From the NCBI GenBank assembly GCA_009667805.1, contig CM019067.1, positions 71,194,997 to 71,258,996 of the forward strand: 64,000 bases of DNA, read 5' to 3'. The notes below the pieces were generated by a model. It saw only the letters and a list, made by a program, of their open reading frames with translations. It made no database searches and had not been told where the DNA came from. The position numbers were made by a program, and so were the translations under genes. Numbering within the stretch: position 1 is the first letter of the stretch; each line of letters opens with the position of its first letter. This DNA is from Leptobrachium leishanense. Lineage: Eukaryota > Chordata > Amphibia > Anura > Megophryidae. Shown here piece by piece: positions 37,185 through 49,599 of this stretch.

Positions 37185-38290
37185 AAATTTATAAAGTATT
37201 TTACCAGGAAGGATACATTGATTTTCTCATTTTCAAGTAAGTCGTGGGTTCAAAAACATTGTATTTCTGTACCTACTGTTACAATTCATTCAAGTAATAA
37301 AATGCAAGATATTAAAAATAAAACACAAATCTAGAGATAAACGAGAAAATAAATATGAAGGAAATATACAGGGTTATTCAAACAGATCCGAATGGCTGGA
37401 GAAAGGTAACCGAACGCTGAAAATCAGCGTTCGGTTACCTTTCCTGGCCATTCGGCTATCCAGAGAGCAGGCAATACGCCAAATCCTGGCGAATTGCCTG
37501 CACATACGGTGCCTGTTCGAGGGCAGTGAAATCCCCATGAAAAAGCACTGCTTCGGCTATTCAGAGAACACAAACCAGCAGTGAAAGGTTCCCGAAATGC
37601 CCTGCCATTCGGTGGTTTAATTCGGCAAGTTTATTCAGGAGAATCCCATAGGCTTCAATGTTAAAAATATTCCTGTTTTAATCCAATATCTAATAAATCG
37701 TTGATTATAATATTCTGCAGTAAAGAGTCTCTTTATTTATAGATTTTTTCGGATATTTTAAGCATTTTTCTGGATTTTTTTTTGTTTTAAGTTTACTTTT
37801 TTTTTCTGTAACAGCCCTTTTTATTATCATTCCCTGGACCTCATATGTAAATTTCAGACATTTTCGCTCAGTAGTTTCTTTGCAAACAGCGTTTCACTTT
37901 TCAAACATTCAAGCGTACTTTTTTTCTAATTTATTCACTGCATTCGTCTGCGGGGTCGGCTTTTTCCAGCATCTTCGCTGCGTGTGATCGGCTCCTGCTC
38001 GAGTTTTTCTTGCATTTTCGGCGGGTTAATCCAGATCTTTTTGCGGGTTTTAAATCCGTTGCGGAACGTGCAGGTCGAGGTCCGGCAAAGAGCACAAGTC
38101 CTTCAAGGTCTGCCGAAGCCCACCGGGTGAGCGGCAGGCCGAGCGAGCGGTTATAGAACAGCTAAAAAGCCGCTGCTGCAGAGGAGCTCCTCTAAAATGC
38201 GACCGCTCGCTGCCTCAGTTAGCTCCGCCCCCCTCTTTTTGTATTTTAAGTAAGGTGCGGGTCCTGGATCAGAGGTTATTATTCCTATAT
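37185..38290 (-). mobile_element. L2/CR1-type LINE tail split by a MITE
   Basis: The tail (TTTTACCAGGAAGGATACAT … ATAAAATGCAAGATATT) runs to 37366. The MITE follows. Sequence upstream in the LINE (TAAGTAAGGTGCGGGTCC, TGGATCAGAGGTTATT) resumes near 38245. A piece of LINE between the two parts is missing. Confidence 0.7.
37369..38235. mobile_element. TA-type MITE family 1, right end lost
   Basis: It starts TA|CAGGGTTATTCAAACAG and follows family 1 through the CCGAACGCTG hairpin (37407-37441), the GGCGAATTGCCTGC arm and the T-rich core. After about 38060 the match ends without the right terminal repeat. The last ~180 bases are CpG-rich unrelated sequence. Confidence 0.8.
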
Positions 38291-38299
38291 TTTGAAGTG

Positions 38300-39170
38300 G
38301 TTTCGGAAGGAGTTAAGTATCCATTAACAGCCGAGGTTGTTATTCATACCGGCTCTTATTTCAGCCGAGTTGCCATCTTTCCTTGTGGCTCAGCTGCTGC
38401 AGCTGCCGAATGTGAATTAACGATTCCTAAACTTTGTATAGGAAGGGCTAATGCACAGGCAGCCAGTTCCATCTGGCCCTGCAAGATCACATACATTACA
38501 TGTGATCTTGTGTAGGGCTCTTTCTGGAGTCCAGCTCCTTACCAGTTAACAAAGTGCTGACTCGCAATGGAACCGGGAGCTGCTAATAGTTAACTGTTAT
38601 CTCTGGATTTTCCTATTACCAGCTCAGCCGGAATCCAGCTTTCAAAAGAGGTATATTGTCATAAGAATGCAAAATAAAAATGACATAAAGTCAAGGATTT
38701 TCTTTGTACACCAGTCATCACATATTAATGCATATGTTATGTTAATGCCTTTGTTATTATGTAGCTATTTAAAAGAAAAGAAATCACCTCTAGACGTTCA
38801 TTATAATGGGCATGGACGCGAGTGTGAGACTTGTTGAATGCTTTTATTGTCAGTGCAGTATATGATCTGCTTGAAATGAATTAATAGCATATATTTTAAT
38901 AAATATATTAAGAAAAAAGCCCTAGACGGAACTAACAATGGGTTGGAATAATACCAATATTAACACTTGATACAAGTAATGCAGATGAGAATTCAGTCCA
39001 CATTACCAGACATTGCTTTTAAAGTTTGCATTTAAAGAAATACATTTTTATTTATCAAATTCAGTTTAGTAAAATCACATCTACAGTATATGGTTACTTT
39101 TAACATATTGAAATTAAATAAGAAGTAATAGTAAAATTAAAAACGAAAAAGCTGCACACTGAAAATAAAA
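38300..39170. other. Non-coding, nothing firmly recognised
   Basis: A short palindrome (GCAAGATCACATACATTACATGTGATCTTG, 38480-38510) is present. No exon or element ends were recognised. Confidence 0.5.
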
Positions 39171-39180
39171 ACGCATAGAT

Positions 39181-40029
39181 CAGGAGTCCGCAACCGTGGC
39201 CCTACAAATGTTTTGGAATCACATTTCCCATGAATCTCCGCCTACTTAAAAAGAGTGGCTGAGCATCATGGGAGATATAGTTGTAAAACATCTAGGGCTC
39301 TATCACATTCTTTGCGCAAAAAAGCTCGCGCAGCGCGTTAATTTGTATGTGAAGCGTTAAACATTAACGCGCTTAAATTAACCCTGGTATTACCATCCGA
39401 GCGCATTTTTTCATCCGTCCAAAAATAGCGCGCGCAAAAACGCGCACCATTAGCAGAAATCGGTGGGTGGACTGTTTTTTCACACGATTCAGCCAATCCG
39501 TATTAAGAACTACAATTGTCTCCCGTTCAGTTTTTGCACCTGTCAAAATCAAGTATAAATGCTGCAGCAATAATAAAAACACGCACAACTTCTCCATTTT
39601 ATTGTTTGGGTATGCGTAGGATGTGTAACTATACTTTGCTGTATTTTTATTTTTGCGCTGTTGTATTTGTATTTGGCCAGGACATTCAGATTTGTCATTA
39701 ACACCAGCTTTTAAAGGACGTTAAAATTATGCGCACAAACGCTGTGCGTTAAATTTTGCGCATAGATTGTAATACCATGCACGTACCAGCGCACAAACGC
39801 ATTTGCGCTCACAATGTTAAGTATAGGACGCGCCGTACAGTATGCTCGCAAAGGGTTCGCGCAGGTTCACCAGCGTTCGACGTTAACGTGCATTTTTTCC
39901 GCGGACGTTGTAATACGACGTTCAGCGCAAAGGGTTTTCCCCCTCGCGTTAATGCGTTTTTGCGCACGCGTTAAAATTTGCGTTAAGAATGTAATAGAGC
40001 TCCTAGAGGGCCAAGATTGGTAACCCCAG
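39181..40029. mobile_element. Short hAT-type MITE carrying a second MITE
   Basis: The outer ends are CAGGAGTCCGCAACC and GGTAACCCCAG, and the flanks GCATAGAT / GCATAGAG are a 7-of-8 match, an eroded hAT target duplication. The element's own sequence is only about 140 bases. The rest is the insertion at 39296-40002. Confidence 0.8.
39296..40002. mobile_element. CpG-rich MITE with CTAG target duplication (707 bp)
   Basis: The ends GGCTCTATCACATTCTTTGC and rc GAGCTCTATTACATTCTTAA are inverted repeats. CTAG flanks both sides (39292-39295, 40003-40006). The interior is unusually rich in CpG and GCGC (GCGCAAAAACGCGC and many similar), with internal TAACGCGC palindromes. It stands out strongly from the AT-rich surroundings. 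Confidence 0.8.
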
Positions 40030-43000
40030 GCATAGAGAACATTAAGATTTACAGGCCTGAGGTAACAATTTCTTTGGCTTCTACTTGACTCCTTTGTGTC
40101 ATTGGAGAAAAGTCAATGGGAACGTTTAGGATGTCTCAAAGGATGCCAATTTGCTAAGCCCCCCCAGTATCCTCCAAGCAAAAAAATCGATTTATGAAAC
40201 GGTTTTATATTTTAAAGAGGTTCATTATATATTGGTCCCACATAAGATATTTGGTGCACAGATCCCCTCTACTTCCTCTTGGCTCTTTGAACTGCCACAA
40301 TGTATCAAAACATGATGGTAATTTGTAGGACATTCATCATCTCTACCTGCAGGTACAGGAAGCAAAAGGTCCCCCAGTCATTGTATCATATTTATTGTTA
40401 ATCTGTATGTGTTTTAATGTATCGCAACAATGTTCACCTATGGTGTACAGCGCAGAGGAATCTTCTGGCGCCATATAAAGTATAATATATCACAATTACA
40501 ATTGAAGATATTTTTTGAAATTACAATTCAGAAGGAAATCAGTGTTATTTTTGGTTTCTGTAAACATAGTTACATGGTGCAAGGGAAACGTTGACTGGCA
40601 TCTGAATACATCTGCAGCATATTAGATCTAATCAAATCCTATACGACTGATGTCCCAAATCATAAATATTTGCCAAAACTTTGGGCTTAATTTAATTCAT
40701 CCCGACGGACGAAATCGGGACCTTTTTCCACATGTATTTTGGCCATTTTTCGATTCAGGATATTCAAATTTGGGTTAACCAGCACTTCGCTTTCCGATAA
40801 AAATTCATCTCAAATATTGGCTCCCAGGGCTAAACTTTTCAATGGGAATATCGGCTATATTGATTCTATGCTAATTTGAAATTTTCTGCTTACCGATTAA
40901 TTAAGAACGCTAAAATGTGTCAATAAATGGATTTAAAGGCAGGGAAATAGATGAAATTTGACTGTAATCATTTTATAAACATCTGATACTTCTAATAGCC
41001 ATGTTTACAAGCAAAAATCAGTATGATGCTGGCTGAAAATATCGTTTTTCGGGTATTTACTGGCCCACTTTTTTATGGCCAAATTTTTAAAATGAATCCG
41101 CTGATATTTTTACTGAAAAATCAACCAACAGAATTAAATTGAGCCCTTTCCTAGGGTTATGGTTTTATATAAAGGAAATCCATAGAACTAGGCATCTGTG
41201 TACATCGGATAAGAGCCTTACTTTACAAAGGGTGGTAAATAAGGTCAAATAGGACCACAGCTTTTTAGTCGATGGATTCCATTCAAAGACGATTGCTTAA
41301 AATATGCTTCACAAAGCACAGGGCTTTAAATAAGCACCCTTTGGTTTTCTCGTGGAAGTGTTTTTACATTTTAAATGAGATACATTTATAATCCTTAAAG
41401 AAGGGGGGGGTGATTGTCATCGCCATGCAACATTACAGTTTGTTATGAATGGAAACACTATAACAAAATCAGCAACGCTGCCCTTGAGCATTGATGGAGT
41501 TTTGTTGGGAAACCTGCCCAGATTTTGCCTTTACGTGGATGTTTCTAATTTCTCCTGCCTTAATCAACTTCACAAATTAACACAAATCATCTGGTTTGTT
41601 CTTAATCCAATGGATCTTTTATCTTCGCTGTGTCTACATGATGGGGTGTCCTCAAGACAGGAATTCCCCACTTTGATGATCTCAACTTCTGAGGCTCTGG
41701 GGTTTCCCTGTTCAGGAGTTTATTACGTACCCTTCTGAAATGTACTTAGAAACTCAAAGTAGTGCTGTCAGGATGCCAGAGCTAAAGCTCATAGAATAAC
41801 ACAATATATAACGAACATTCAGCAATAAATCTCAAGTCTGCGACGAAATAGAAATGATAAAAGCATTTCTCAAATTGTATATAATTTAAAGAATTATAAT
41901 AATAGTAATAAATGATTAACAAAGATAAAATCTTCGGATTTTTTGCAGAAGGGAACAAAAACCACGAAGAATAAGTATGGCTGCTATCATGTAGGCACAA
42001 AAGGACGTATTTCAATCTCCTAGCATAAATGGACTATGAACAGACTATATAACCAGTGTATGTAGTATCTTCAATTAGATAGCAGCAACAGTTATCACAG
42101 CTCTATAGAATAAAGAATGTCAACTAACAAAACTACAAATAAACGTAGGAACAAGAGGGGTAGAGGGCCCTGCTTATAATCTTTTGGGAATTTATATGAA
42201 TACATTTCTATTTGACAGGAAACCCAACATGCAGAAAAGAATGATACAAACGTATTATATTCTGTGACTGAGCTTGGATTTGTTTATATTTTTGAGTATT
42301 CAAAAATCTTGCAGTTTTAAAAAAAAGAACTTTAAAAGTCTCAGGGCACCATTATCTAGTGAACGCTAACAACATTAGCATCTGGAGGTGTAAATTACTG
42401 CCAGGATAAGGGTGTTAAACGCATTCCGCCCAGGATACATACCTGAATTTTTCCCAGTCTCCCTCCGTGATCACTCCGCGGTGCTGCACGATCCTGCGAG
42501 ATCGGCAGGGCTACTGGCCCAGAACCACAACCCTCCATTAAGTCCTATGGACTCCAGGAGGTGATACTCACGGTGGTGCGGAAGCATTACCGCAAGTATC
42601 TCAGCGGTTAGCGCTGCGTTCGGGGGCGTGGTGGTGAGATAACACATTAACATGTGGATGCAACAGGAAAATCTGCAGGTGCAGATTTTCCCTGGTAGCC
42701 TGCATGTTAGAGTAGGCAAGGGAATAGGGCCCTCTGTGAGTATATCTGTACACTATTTTGTCTTAAATATATTTGCTTGTTCCAGTCTAACAATGGCAGA
42801 AATTCTCTAGTTAGCTGTATAGGCACTGTGGGAGTCGCACCACTCACTCCGCTATGAGTGACCAAAGTGGAAAATCACTATGATGAATCAGAGTAAAATA
42901 TGAGCTGATCGCTAATGAGCATTATCAGCAGGAAAAAAAACAGCCACCATTGTCACACTAAACACCATAGCTTGCTCACGATCCCACGGGAGGGAAACCA

Positions 43001-43360
43001 TTATTGTTCATATTACTTGTATGTTGTGACACATTTTGTTTTGTGACTTGTGTGTCAAATATTGACAGGTGTAGTAAGTATGGATTGTTCCAGATGGGTG
43101 TCTGTTGCTCACTCCATTTTTCTAGCACTGGTTGTTTTGTTCTCAATGTGGACATAAGGTCACAGTCCTTGTTGATTCATTGATGGTCAGAAAGTAAATG
43201 TTTCAATGGCAAATGCAGGCTCCTATCCTTATATCAGCAAGGAGATCATGGCTAGACTGTGTTGCTGTGGTTCATTGTGACTTTCAGTTTTTTCCTAGGA
43301 CTCACAGCTCTATCGTAATTACATATGTTGCTACTTAGTAATTCTAGGCCAATATGGTTA
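40030..43360. other. Non-coding, nothing firmly recognised
   Basis: AT-rich sequence with a fragment resembling an L2 tail (GTGTACAGCGCAGAGGAATC, 40444-40463). No splice-flanked coding stretch in phase with the gene was seen. Confidence 0.5.
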
Positions 43361-43654
43361 TAATGGCACTTGTCATGGGTTGGGATATATTAAGCAGCAA
43401 GTGAACCAGTCAGTCCTTGAATTTCATGTGTTGGAAGCAGGAAAATTGGACAAGTGAAAAGATCTAAGTTACTTTGGCAAGGGCCAAATAATAATGGCCA
43501 GATGACTGGGTCAGAGCATCTCCAAAACTGCAAGTCTTGTGAGGTGTTCCTGGTATGTAGTGGTTAATAACTACCAAGAGTAGTGCAAGGAAGGACAACC
43601 GGTGTCCGAGTCATGATTGCCCAAGGCTCATTGACACATGTGCTCATCTAAGCC

Positions 43655-44362
43655 CTTATCGTCCGCCTTGTCTACTGTAACCCCCTTCTTGCTGACCACA
43701 GATTCTCACTCTGCATTCTGTAATGAACTCCTGGGCGAGGCTCATCCACCTCACATCCCGCACCTCTTACATCCTGCCCCTTTGTCAATGTCTAAACTGG
43801 CTCCTGGTTTCCTTTAGAATTCAATTCAAAATATTGCTGCCCACATAGAAAGCTTTCCATAACCGCACCCCTGCCTACATCTCCCTTATTAACAGGTATT
43901 TCCCCATTCGGTCCACTTCCCTCTACCAATGATCTGATGTTATCTCCGCTTACCTGCACAACCAACCCCACGCCTTCAGGACATCTCCCAAGATGCCCCG
44001 TTTTTATCAAACTCCCTCCCCCACAACATTAAACTCTCCCCATCTCTCCAGTCCTTCAAGAAATCACTGAAAATACATTGCTTTAGAGAATCCTATCAGC
44101 TCACTCCTAAATCTCCACTGCACATTTCTTGCTCCATCTTCCCGCACAGTCCACACGCACCCACTTCATACTCTGCGCTTTACCCTCACCTAGAGCGTCA
44201 CCTCTCTCCTCTTAGATTGCAAGCTCTCGAGCAGAGTCCGCTCGCCTACGGTTCTGTGTGTTTAACTTGTATGGACATTTGTTATTCTGTCTCACCCAAT
44301 GTACAGAGTTATGGAACTTGTTAGCACTTTATAAATACTTGAAACTGTGACTGTGGAGGATC
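43655..44362 (+). mobile_element. L2 LINE 3' end inside the Tc1-like copy
   Basis: Disrupted translation fragments (PTPRLQDISQDAPFL, NSLPHNIKLSPSLQSFKKSL) and the 3' end AATGTACAGAGTTATGGAAC, then CACTTTATAAATACTTG, identify it as an L2 tail. It carries several stop codons and separates the two N-terminal parts of the Tc1-like element. Confidence 0.8.
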
Positions 44363-44446
44363 CCGTCTTGCTTGATCAGACAGATGAGCTACTGTTGCTC
44401 AAATTGCTGAAAACTAATGCTGGCCATGATAGAACTGTATCAGAAC

Positions 44447-45794
44447 CAGTGGCGGAACTACCAGGATCGCAGCGGTCGTACTTGCGACTGGGCCCTGACA
44501 TTCCGCCACTTTAGGGGGGGGCCCAGAGCTCAGGCAGGCATTTGCGCTCACGGCGCACTCTCTAACCACCACGGTGGTGCTACAGCGTGCCTGCCCTGCT
44601 TCCCACATACTACTGTAGCAGGCGCATGTTGCATTGGCGCCGGCCCCTCACGTGACAGGGGGCTGCGCCAATGCAACGTGCGCCTGCTCCAGTAGAATGT
44701 GGGAAGCAGGGCAGGCGCGCCGCCGCGGCGGTTAGAGAGAGTGTGCCGCTGGAACACACATGGCTGCGGGCTGCCTGTTCCCGGAGCTTAGGAAAACCAG
44801 CAGGACCCCACTGTGCCTGGCCAAACCGGCCCCTACCCCAGTGCTTCCTGTGAGTTATAGGTCTGTGGATTCTGTGCCTGCTCAAACACCCCAGCGTTCA
44901 CTGTGAGTTACATTGCTGTGGATTATGTGCCTGCTCAAACACCCCAGCGTGTCCTGTGAGTTACATTGCTGTGGATTATGTGCCTGCTCAAACACCCCAG
45001 CGTGCACTGTGAGTTACATTGCTGTGGATTATGTGCTTGCTCAAACACCCCAGCGTGTCCTGTGAGTTACATTGCTGTGGATTATGTGGCTGCTCAAACA
45101 CCCCAGCGTGTCCTGTGAGTTACATTGCTGTGGATTATGTGCTTGCTCAAACACCCCAGCGTGTCCTGTGAGTTACATTGCTGTGGATTATGTGGCTGCT
45201 CAAACACCCCAGCGTGTCCTGTGAGTTACATTGCTGTGGAATATGTGCCTGCTCAAACACGCCAGCGTGTCCTGTGAGTTACATTTCTGTGGATTATGTG
45301 CCTGCTCAAACACCCCAGCGTGTCCTGCGAGTTACATTGCTGTGGATTATGTGCCTGCTCAACCACCCCAGCGTTCATTGAGATATATTGGTGTGGATTA
45401 TGTACCTGCTCATATACCCCAGTGCTTCCTGTGAGTTATATTGCTGTGGATTCTGTACCTGCTCATACACCCCAGTGCTTCCTGTGAGTTTTATTGCTGC
45501 GGAGCTCTGTGATATGCTCATACACACCGCACATTACAGGGAGTTTTATTGCTGTGAAGCTCTGTAATGTGCAGTGTGTCAGGATTGTCAGGATTACCGA
45601 GGGGGTGCTTTCAATATGGTGGTGACCTATTTAATGACCTAATTAAAGGAAGTTGAACTAATTATTATAAATGGCGTACTATCTTTTTATATTTCAGGGG
45701 AAAAAAAGTAAAAATATGGACTTTTTTGGGGGGGTGAGGGGGGCCCATCATGGATTCTCACACCGGGGCCCTCAGGTTTCTAGTTATGCCACTG
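44447..45794. mobile_element. hAT-type element carrying a minisatellite (1,348 bp)
   Basis: The ends are CAGTGGCGGAACTACC and rc CAGTGGCATAACTAG. The flanks ATCAGAAC (44439-44446) and GTCAGAAC (45795-45802) match at 7 of 8 bases, as for hAT insertion. It interrupts the Tc1-like copy. The left 400 bases are CpG-rich with nested palindromes (GCAGGCGCATGTTGC … GCAACGTGCGCCTGC). No transposase is seen. Confidence 0.88.
44845..45545 (+). repeat. 53-bp minisatellite, about 13 units
   Basis: The unit begins GTGAGTTACATTGCTGTGGA and continues TTATGTGCCTGCTCAAACAC. The spacing of successive GTGAGTTA words is 53 bases (44903, 44956 and so on). The central units are nearly identical, and the end units diverge. 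Because 53 is not a multiple of three, all three frames stay open in turn, giving spurious peptides. Confidence 0.95.
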
Positions 45795-46219
45795 GTCAGA
45801 ACACACTCAACACGTAACATATGTCTAGAGATTGTTGCAGCCCCGGTATACAACTTCAGGGCAGTGTTGTCCCCTAATGGCAGTGATCTCTTTCAGCAGG
45901 ATAATGCACACTGTTACACTACAAGACATGTTCAAGAAAATGGCAAAGCTTTCAAGGTGTTGCCTTGGCCTCCAAATACCCCACATCTCAATACAATGGG
46001 ACGTGTGAGAACTATATATCCGATCTATGGTGGCCCCACTTCGCAACTCGCAGGACATAAAGGATCTGCTGCGAATGTTTTAGTGGCAGACACCACAGGA
46101 CACGTTCAGTGGTCTCATGGAGTCCATTCCTTCGACGCATCAGAACTATTTTGGCAGCACAAGCGGGAGCCTACACAATATTAGGCAGGAGGTGTTAATG
46201 TCACTGATCAGTGTTTGTC

Positions 46220-49180
46220 TGAACAGGTTTTTTTCAAATTTTAAAAATGATAGTTATGTAGGTTTCTTTTTTTAATACAAACTGGTGGGCACATTATAAT
46301 TATATGTGTTTGTTGCTTTTCTGTCAAATCGGTTTTATTTCTATTAACAATATTAATGGGTTGAAAAAAGTCAAGAGACTATTTGGTCCACAACCTGGTG
46401 AATTAATAGATGTAATCATAAATTCCAATATGCTTACTGCGAGAAACGAAATTACAGATGATTATAAGTAGAGTGTGTCTGTGAAAAACTACAGCAAATA
46501 ATAAAATAATGCCCGGTAATAAAACCAATCCCAGAGCAAATTGTTTATGCAGTGGACAGCTCCATTTACACAAAGAACACAGACTACTTCTAGACTGTAG
46601 GCTTTTCTGAACTGGGAACTCTACCTCCTGCTTGTTAAAATGTAACCTTCTTTAAATTATTTTTATTTTAAAGACCTGTGTTGCGGTTATGTAAGCGATG
46701 TGCCAACTAGAATTAACATACATGAAGTTTCTTTCTCAGGGCATGTGAATTAAAAAAAGGTAGCCCTATAAACAAGGAAAGACATCACACATAGAAACTA
46801 ACGGCAAGACTCTTGACAAATCTAAAATTAAGGCCCATCCCTTCTTCAAAGTAGCTGAAGAACATTGCTGCCATCTAAAATGTAGCTACATTGCATCATT
46901 GACCATCGGGATTTTTGTTTCAGTTTTGCAAAATTTCTACATACTTTACATATCTAATAGCTCTTTCTCCCAATTGACTTAACTTGCACCAATACAGTTT
47001 GTAGCCATGTAGGCCATGATTGTTTCAAAGTATGAGTATTAGGTTTATATAAATACTAGGTTATCAGATCGAGGGGTCAGCATGATATGGTCATGGAAGA
47101 AATTTAGCAGTCAGACAGAAGGAATAAAAAATGAGCGAGTAATCCCCAAACTAGAAGGATCCAAGAATGATTTCTGAGAATCCCTTCTAAAAGCAAAATG
47201 GAATGTTGCCAGTTGACAGAGTTGTCTGTACAGCATTGAATGGGTTGACCTGATAAATTATTGACTCAAGAGAGTAATTGATTGCACATTGAGTAAATCG
47301 TATCCAGTTGATGACTACCTGGAAGAAACAAAGAGATAATTGTAGAGTGTGGCAGGAAGACATTGAGGTGTTTGGTGGTTGGAAAACAGTAAGGAAAGAC
47401 AATAAAGGCTAGATAACAGATTTATGAAAACACAATTTAACATAGTAGTGTGTTTGTTGGAAAGAAGCTTTAATTTTATGTTAACTTGTAATTATATATA
47501 TTTTTAAAAACACCTAAAAGGGACAACTCATCTTGAGGGGGGGGGGTATCCAAAGTAAAGCATTTTGTTATGGTATGAAAATAGTTCTAGCAATAATGGT
47601 TTTGAGCCTTAGGTGCGGGACATCGATTTTGGAAACCAATAAAAGCCTGTTGACCCATGTATTCTGTCCAAATCCTCTCTACTCAAACTAGCTTTCTCTT
47701 TGTTTGTGTCTATTACAGAATGGAGTCTCGTCAAGGTCAAGAGTGAGGCGAAACATTGTGTGCATACCTGGATGCAATTAAAGCAAGTCCATATGGACTT
47801 CCACATTGTGACAGCACTTTGTTTCTGAATTATTGTTTAGAGGGCAGGCAACCGGAGATGAGTGGAACCTGTGTTTGGACATCCATTAGTGTCAAAGGGT
47901 GCCTTATTCGTATTCAAATAACACAAAATTTCATGCACAAAAAAATGTGTAATATAAGCTCAGCAGGTGGAATGTGAAATCATTCGGCAATAAAGGGGTT
48001 AAAACATTTTTTAAAAGCTTTCTTTTTTCCAATCTGAGACTTTAAAAAAAATACATACTTGTAGCAGCTCACAGGCCAAGTTATCTGCAGGTTACCGTTT
48101 TTGTTTTTCATGGTCAAAGTATATGCACTATGAAACGTTTAGACTATGACTGGCAGTATCATGTCCTCTGAGCTGTGCTACACCAAGTATATATCCTTTT
48201 TTATTTATAAAGCCTGAAGTGGACAAAATACAGTTGCTTTTTAATTTCCCATATATTGGTTTGATGAATGAATGCATTTTTGACGTGTAGTCTTGATATT
48301 ATCGATAAAACTTGATAATATTAATACTAAATCTGTTCTTGATATTTTTATGTATTCATTAAATGATACTAAATACAAAGCAAATATCACAATACAAATC
48401 AAATATATCAGTGCGGAATTTTGGTTTAATGTATACGAGTTTCCCTTCTCAAATATCAAATGTTGCGGACGTATGTGAAACCTCCACATGGCAACATAGC
48501 ATAGAAACAAAATCGAAAATGACGGAAAACATACTCTAAATGAAACGGCTAGCATTTTTTTTATTTATATAAAAGTTAAATTTGTAGTTTTAATAGCCAT
48601 CCTCTATCGCTAAAAATGTATGTTGATGAACACTTGAACTGGGATAAATCCTTTGGCAAGCATATCAAAGAAACAGATCCACTTCAGAGATCTGCCATTT
48701 ATACTCCAGCAATTTCAGTTTGCTGATACAACTCATCAATCTGTGTTTCTGGGGGGAAAAAAGGTCTGGAGAAATGACAGATATGTTGTATATTGTACAG
48801 TGTACTGCAATGCTTTTTTGCATTCGACTGTATTTTTTAAGCGGCGCCTTTGGAGTGTAAAAATATATTTATAATATTTAAAGTGTCATTTTCTCTAGTG
48901 AACTGCATTTATATTTAAAGGGAAATAATGTAGACAACACAAAAGTAAGCAAAGCAAAATATACGATTCTTCCATAAGATTTCAAGTGATGCATATACAA
49001 ACTTTTTATTTAAAATCCTTGTTTCGCGCATGTAATATACAGACTAATTAACAGTAAAAATATATTTTAACACAAAGTAAAAAAGCAAGGTAGTGCGCTT
49101 ACAAAAAGGAAAAACCGGGGAGGGAACGGAGGTCGCTATATGTGCCAGGACAAAGATATCTTCCCAATATCTAGAGAATG
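46220..49180. other. Non-coding, nothing firmly recognised
   Basis: Unique-looking AT-rich sequence. A segment near 47720-47800 (GAGTGAGGCGAAACATTGTG) resembles a repeat-derived piece also seen near 33045-33080 (GAGGTGAGCTGAAACGTTGA). No exon was found. Confidence 0.5.
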
Positions 49181-49186
49181 AACATA

Positions 49187-49471
49187 GAAAATAAACCTAC
49201 AAGGCAGCGCTTCTCCACACTCTTGGGGAAATGGGTAAAGGAAAAATGGATATAATACACAGAGGTTTTACAGAATATTGGTTGTTATTATGTATCACCA
49301 ATGGCCAAAATTTGGCATAATATATGCTTAAGACCAATATTATGCCAAATTTTGGCCATTGCTGATACATAATAACAACTAATATTCTGTAAAACCTCTG
49401 TATTATATCCATTTTTCCTTTACCCATTTCCCTAAGAGTGTGGAGAAGCGCTGCCTTGTAGGTTTATTTTC
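49187..49471. mobile_element. Near-perfect foldback hairpin, ~135-bp arms
   Basis: The left arm from GAAAATAAACCTACAAGGCA to GGCCAAAATTTGGCATAATA is repeated in reverse complement up to GGTTTATTTTC. The loop is only ~15 bases (centre near 49328), with very few mismatches. The high arm identity suggests a young element or active arm homogenisation. No reading frame is meaningful. Confidence 0.92.
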
Positions 49472-49599
49472 TAAAAATATATTTTACGCACAATATTATA
49501 TAGAGTGATAGCTTCCTCCGGAATAGGATTCGCCAAGCCTACTGCATCATCTTTGTTATGTGTTGCTCAAATGTATTCCTGTTCTATTATATTATCTTC

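Larger units (their letters stand above)
43370..46215 (+). pseudogene. Old Tc1-like transposase copy, split by two insertions
   Basis: Three pieces belong to one element. 43370-43655 holds the start and helix-turn-helix region. 44365-44446 continues it. 45803-46215 holds the catalytic end, with LFQQDNAHCYTTRHVQE and LPWPPNTPHLNTM, a decayed DDE region (the usual …NPIEHLW motif is destroyed). It ends in a GRVRTIY-like tail, a stop (TATTAG), and a terminal repeat-like GTCACTGATCAGTG. Stops occur in the N-terminal part. It was recognised from the widespread fish/frog Tc1-like family. It is non-functional. Confidence 0.85.

Noticed and set aside
44417..44885. Several overlapping GC-rich open frames
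   Set aside because: They fall inside the CpG-rich, palindromic left part of the hAT element and are open on both strands.
45178..45487. Three overlapping open frames with repeated LWIMCLLKHPSV-like peptides
   Set aside because: They are products of the 53-bp minisatellite, whose length shifts the same peptide through all three frames.
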